A DNA stretch of 64,000 bases from Spirodela intermedia (lineage: Eukaryota; Streptophyta; Magnoliopsida; Alismatales; Araceae), in NCBI GenBank assembly GCA_902729315.2, contig LR746274.1:3623037-3687036 (forward strand), given 5' to 3'. The stretch's first letter is position 1; each line of letters begins with the position of its first letter. Below the pieces are notes generated by a model. It saw only the letters and a list, made by a program, of their open reading frames with translations, was not told the DNA's origin and did not search any database. Made by a program: the position numbers and the translations under genes. Shown in pieces: positions 62,001-64,000 of this stretch.

Positions 62001-64000
62001 TCATGTATTGTGACCATTATAATTCCACTTTGCTGTTTATTGGACGAGTATTGACTGATATTTATATGCTCTACTTCATTTTTTTATTTGAACTAAGAGT
62101 CTCAAGATTCCAGTTTCTTTAATCTGTTGGCTTGTTATTCCTTTTCTCTTGAAACGTCATTTTCCACTTTGATGAAACAGGCTATGCAAGTAAGTGGATG
62201 CTCATCTTAGACAGACACGTTGCATGATATAAGTGCCCATGGTCGATCTTTATGGCCTTCCATAAAAAAAAACTCGTAGATATCAACTAGTAAATGGAAA
62301 CATCACCCTGGACTGCTTGGTCTTCTGAATTCAATACAATGGAGCGCCCTAAACCCTGAACAGTTTATCTAACAGCCAATGTGGGTCATCATACCACTTT
62401 GGAGACAAATAACTAACTGTGTTGCTTTATCAATTGGCACATGGTCTTCCCCTTTCAACGAATTTCATCTGTTCATATGTTGTGATGTACTTTAGTTTTA
62501 AATTTCAAATCAATCAACTAGATTTTCTCAACGAATTTCAGGCTGCTGCTGCTGCTACTGCGAAATTTAGCGGGGTATATCCCGAAAGGGTTGGCCAACC
62601 AGAGTGCCAGGTCAATGCCTCATCCTCTGCTCCTTTTCCATCATGCATCTGCTGTTGGGAATTCCATTAGTAATCAAGGGCTCATCATCCATTGAGTCGT
62701 ATGATGCATATCATTGTAAATCTTGTAGTAGGAATTGAAATGCCAGATGAATTTTTATGTTTACTGTAAGATGTGGATTTACTTTATATGTCAATACAGA
62801 TTCTCCCCATTAGTATTTTAGAGGTACCCTTGTTAGAAAATGCTTGTTTTGGTGTCAAATATTTTTGTTGTCTGCTTGGGTCTTGAGAAAATAGATTATT
62901 TCTTGGATAACCATGATATGAGACAGCTGGCAGCCTCAATTTGTCCTGCCTAATATTTCATATTATGGTATACTGTGCCGGTGAAAGTTACAGTTGAATG
63001 CACCTCATTTGAATTTTAAAACTGAAGAGTTGAGAGAGTGCCACATTGTATTTGCCATTAGGTTTCTCAATCGCCCCAACAAAACTAATAGGGTTCACAT
63101 ATTCTGATGGAGATCCAAATCAAGATTTTAAGTATTCTTGAGCCTGGGTGTCGGATCAAGTGACATCTCAGATTATATAGCCTATTGTGTTTTCTCTTCC
63201 TAGTAAGCTTTTTTGGTCAGTTTTAGTTTTTTTTTTTCTCCCTTCGCCATGTAGGAGTCATGTTTCTGCTTGGATTCATAGTGGCAGTTGGATATGAAAA
63301 CGTGTGAATCTTGAGAATTACGGAGAAGCATACATCTCCTTGATGAGATGCAGTGAATTAAGGGGGACTAAGAGCACAGACCATGAACTAAAGTCCTGAA
63401 ATTTTGCATGACATGAAGTCTTTCAGATGTTGGTGTCATTCCTCTCTAGATTATGCGCTGCTTCCTTGTCTTTCTTGGGAATGAAGAGAGGCTGTCTTCT
63501 CTTCTTCTTTCTTCCTTGTTGCTCTTGATAGTTCAGTATGGCAACGGAAACCCACAGTTTTGATGTCAGAGGCATGTAACGACGAATAGAGTCAATCTCA
63601 GGTATGTTTCTGGGGGGACTTGGAGAAGACATTGCCTTATGTTGCCCTTGTAAGTTAGGTCCTGCTGGTGGTTTGCCATGTCAGTTGCTCGAGAGATTGG
63701 TGCATCTGGTGGATAATTCCAATGGAACTGAACTCTGGAAGAAAGCCTTCTTGTTCACCTTTTCTCGATGGAATTGGGTGGTACAGACTGAACAATCACC
63801 GGAACCTGGACTGTACGCTGAATCACTGGCCATATGCTTGCCAAAACTCATGTGTGACTGAGGTATGCTATTTTTAGCCACTCTGAGATCAGCCAGGCTG
63901 CTGCTACTGTCCCCTGCTACTGGCCATATGCATCGTCAACCAGGCTAATTTCCTGTCTTGTATCACTGTCATGTCTATCATCTGCTGCCTCATTTCAGCA
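59017..64000 (+). CDS. Tandem CCCH zinc-finger protein (ZFN-like), 5' part, runs off window
   Basis: Exons 59,017-59,122, 59,972-60,129 and 62,542-62,610 join in frame: [13 protein letters not shown]..., then [20 protein letters not shown] and the first C-x8-C-x5-C-x3-H finger ([20 protein letters not shown]), then an alanine run and [11 protein letters not shown]. In this family the second finger follows directly. A good acceptor, CATTTCAG, ends at 63,998 and the next bases are CA, consistent with His, as in the C3H58/C3H32 subgroup ('CQHFxxTGTCKFG'). Proteins of this type have five CCCH fingers and bind RNA or DNA in nucleus or cytoplasm. The remaining fingers lie beyond the window. The leader (about 58,680-58,900) is CT-rich. 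Confidence 0.88.
60307..60326 (+). repeat. Poly-T run in zinc-finger intron 2
   Basis: Nearly twenty T residues in the intron between exons 2 and 3. The rest of this 2.4-kb intron and the 1.4-kb intron that follows hold no frame or element I can support. Confidence 0.8.

Noticed and set aside
61000-62050. Additional exons inside the zinc-finger intron
   Set aside because: Exons 2 and 3 join in frame and match the contiguous family sequence; frames at 61,012 and 61,734 show no family motif.

Overview
This is nuclear DNA of a flowering plant. Four genes with spliced exons are recognisable in the right third, and every intron assigned has GT/AG borders. GC-rich ends of two genes, long CT/GA microsatellites and dense nested repeats suggest a monocot, but I cannot name the species.

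Positions 1-41,760 are an accessory repeat array with no intact gene. A unit of about 14.67 kb starts at 2,321, repeats almost unchanged from 16,990 (14,680 bp), and starts a third time at 31,670. The third copy keeps its orientation to about 37,560. From there to about 41,760 it is the reverse complement of the segment that copy 1 carries at 10,573-14,772. The switch falls inside a 519-bp inverted repeat (8,264-8,782 / 14,254-14,772), so copy 3 looks like a flipped isomer that was then truncated. Positions 1-2,320 hold an older, diverged copy of part of the unit (related to about 6,140-8,260).

Each unit is a mosaic of modules in both orientations: an AT-rich element; a GC-rich, degenerate GGTCAGGTGGG-type tract; a foldback of about 435-bp arms; a captured gene 5' end with a CT-rich leader; fragments of a gene resembling the XRI1 family; and a compact element with a plant snRNA-type upstream element (AGTCCCACATCG) 25 bp from a TATA box, followed by a GC-rich body and T-runs. 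That last spacing is the one plants use for RNA polymerase III (U6-type) promoters. This element is my best candidate for an undescribed transcribed system.

Positions 41,760-64,000 are ordinary gene space: a PFA-DSP/Siw14-type phosphatase (+, 43,171-45,100, five exons), a GDT1/UPF0016 Mn/Ca cation transporter of the PML3 type (-, 46,597-51,540, eight exons), cytosolic ribosomal protein uS7/RPS5 (+, 52,785-54,623, three exons) and the 5' part of a tandem CCCH zinc-finger gene (+, from 59,017, running off the window). GDT1 and RPS5 are divergent across a 1.2-kb intergenic region. That region contains a direct duplication of a roughly 230-bp promoter segment, plus the Site II (TGGGCC) and telo-box motifs typical of plant ribosomal protein genes. 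These genes do not form a pathway; they are independent housekeeping and regulatory neighbours.
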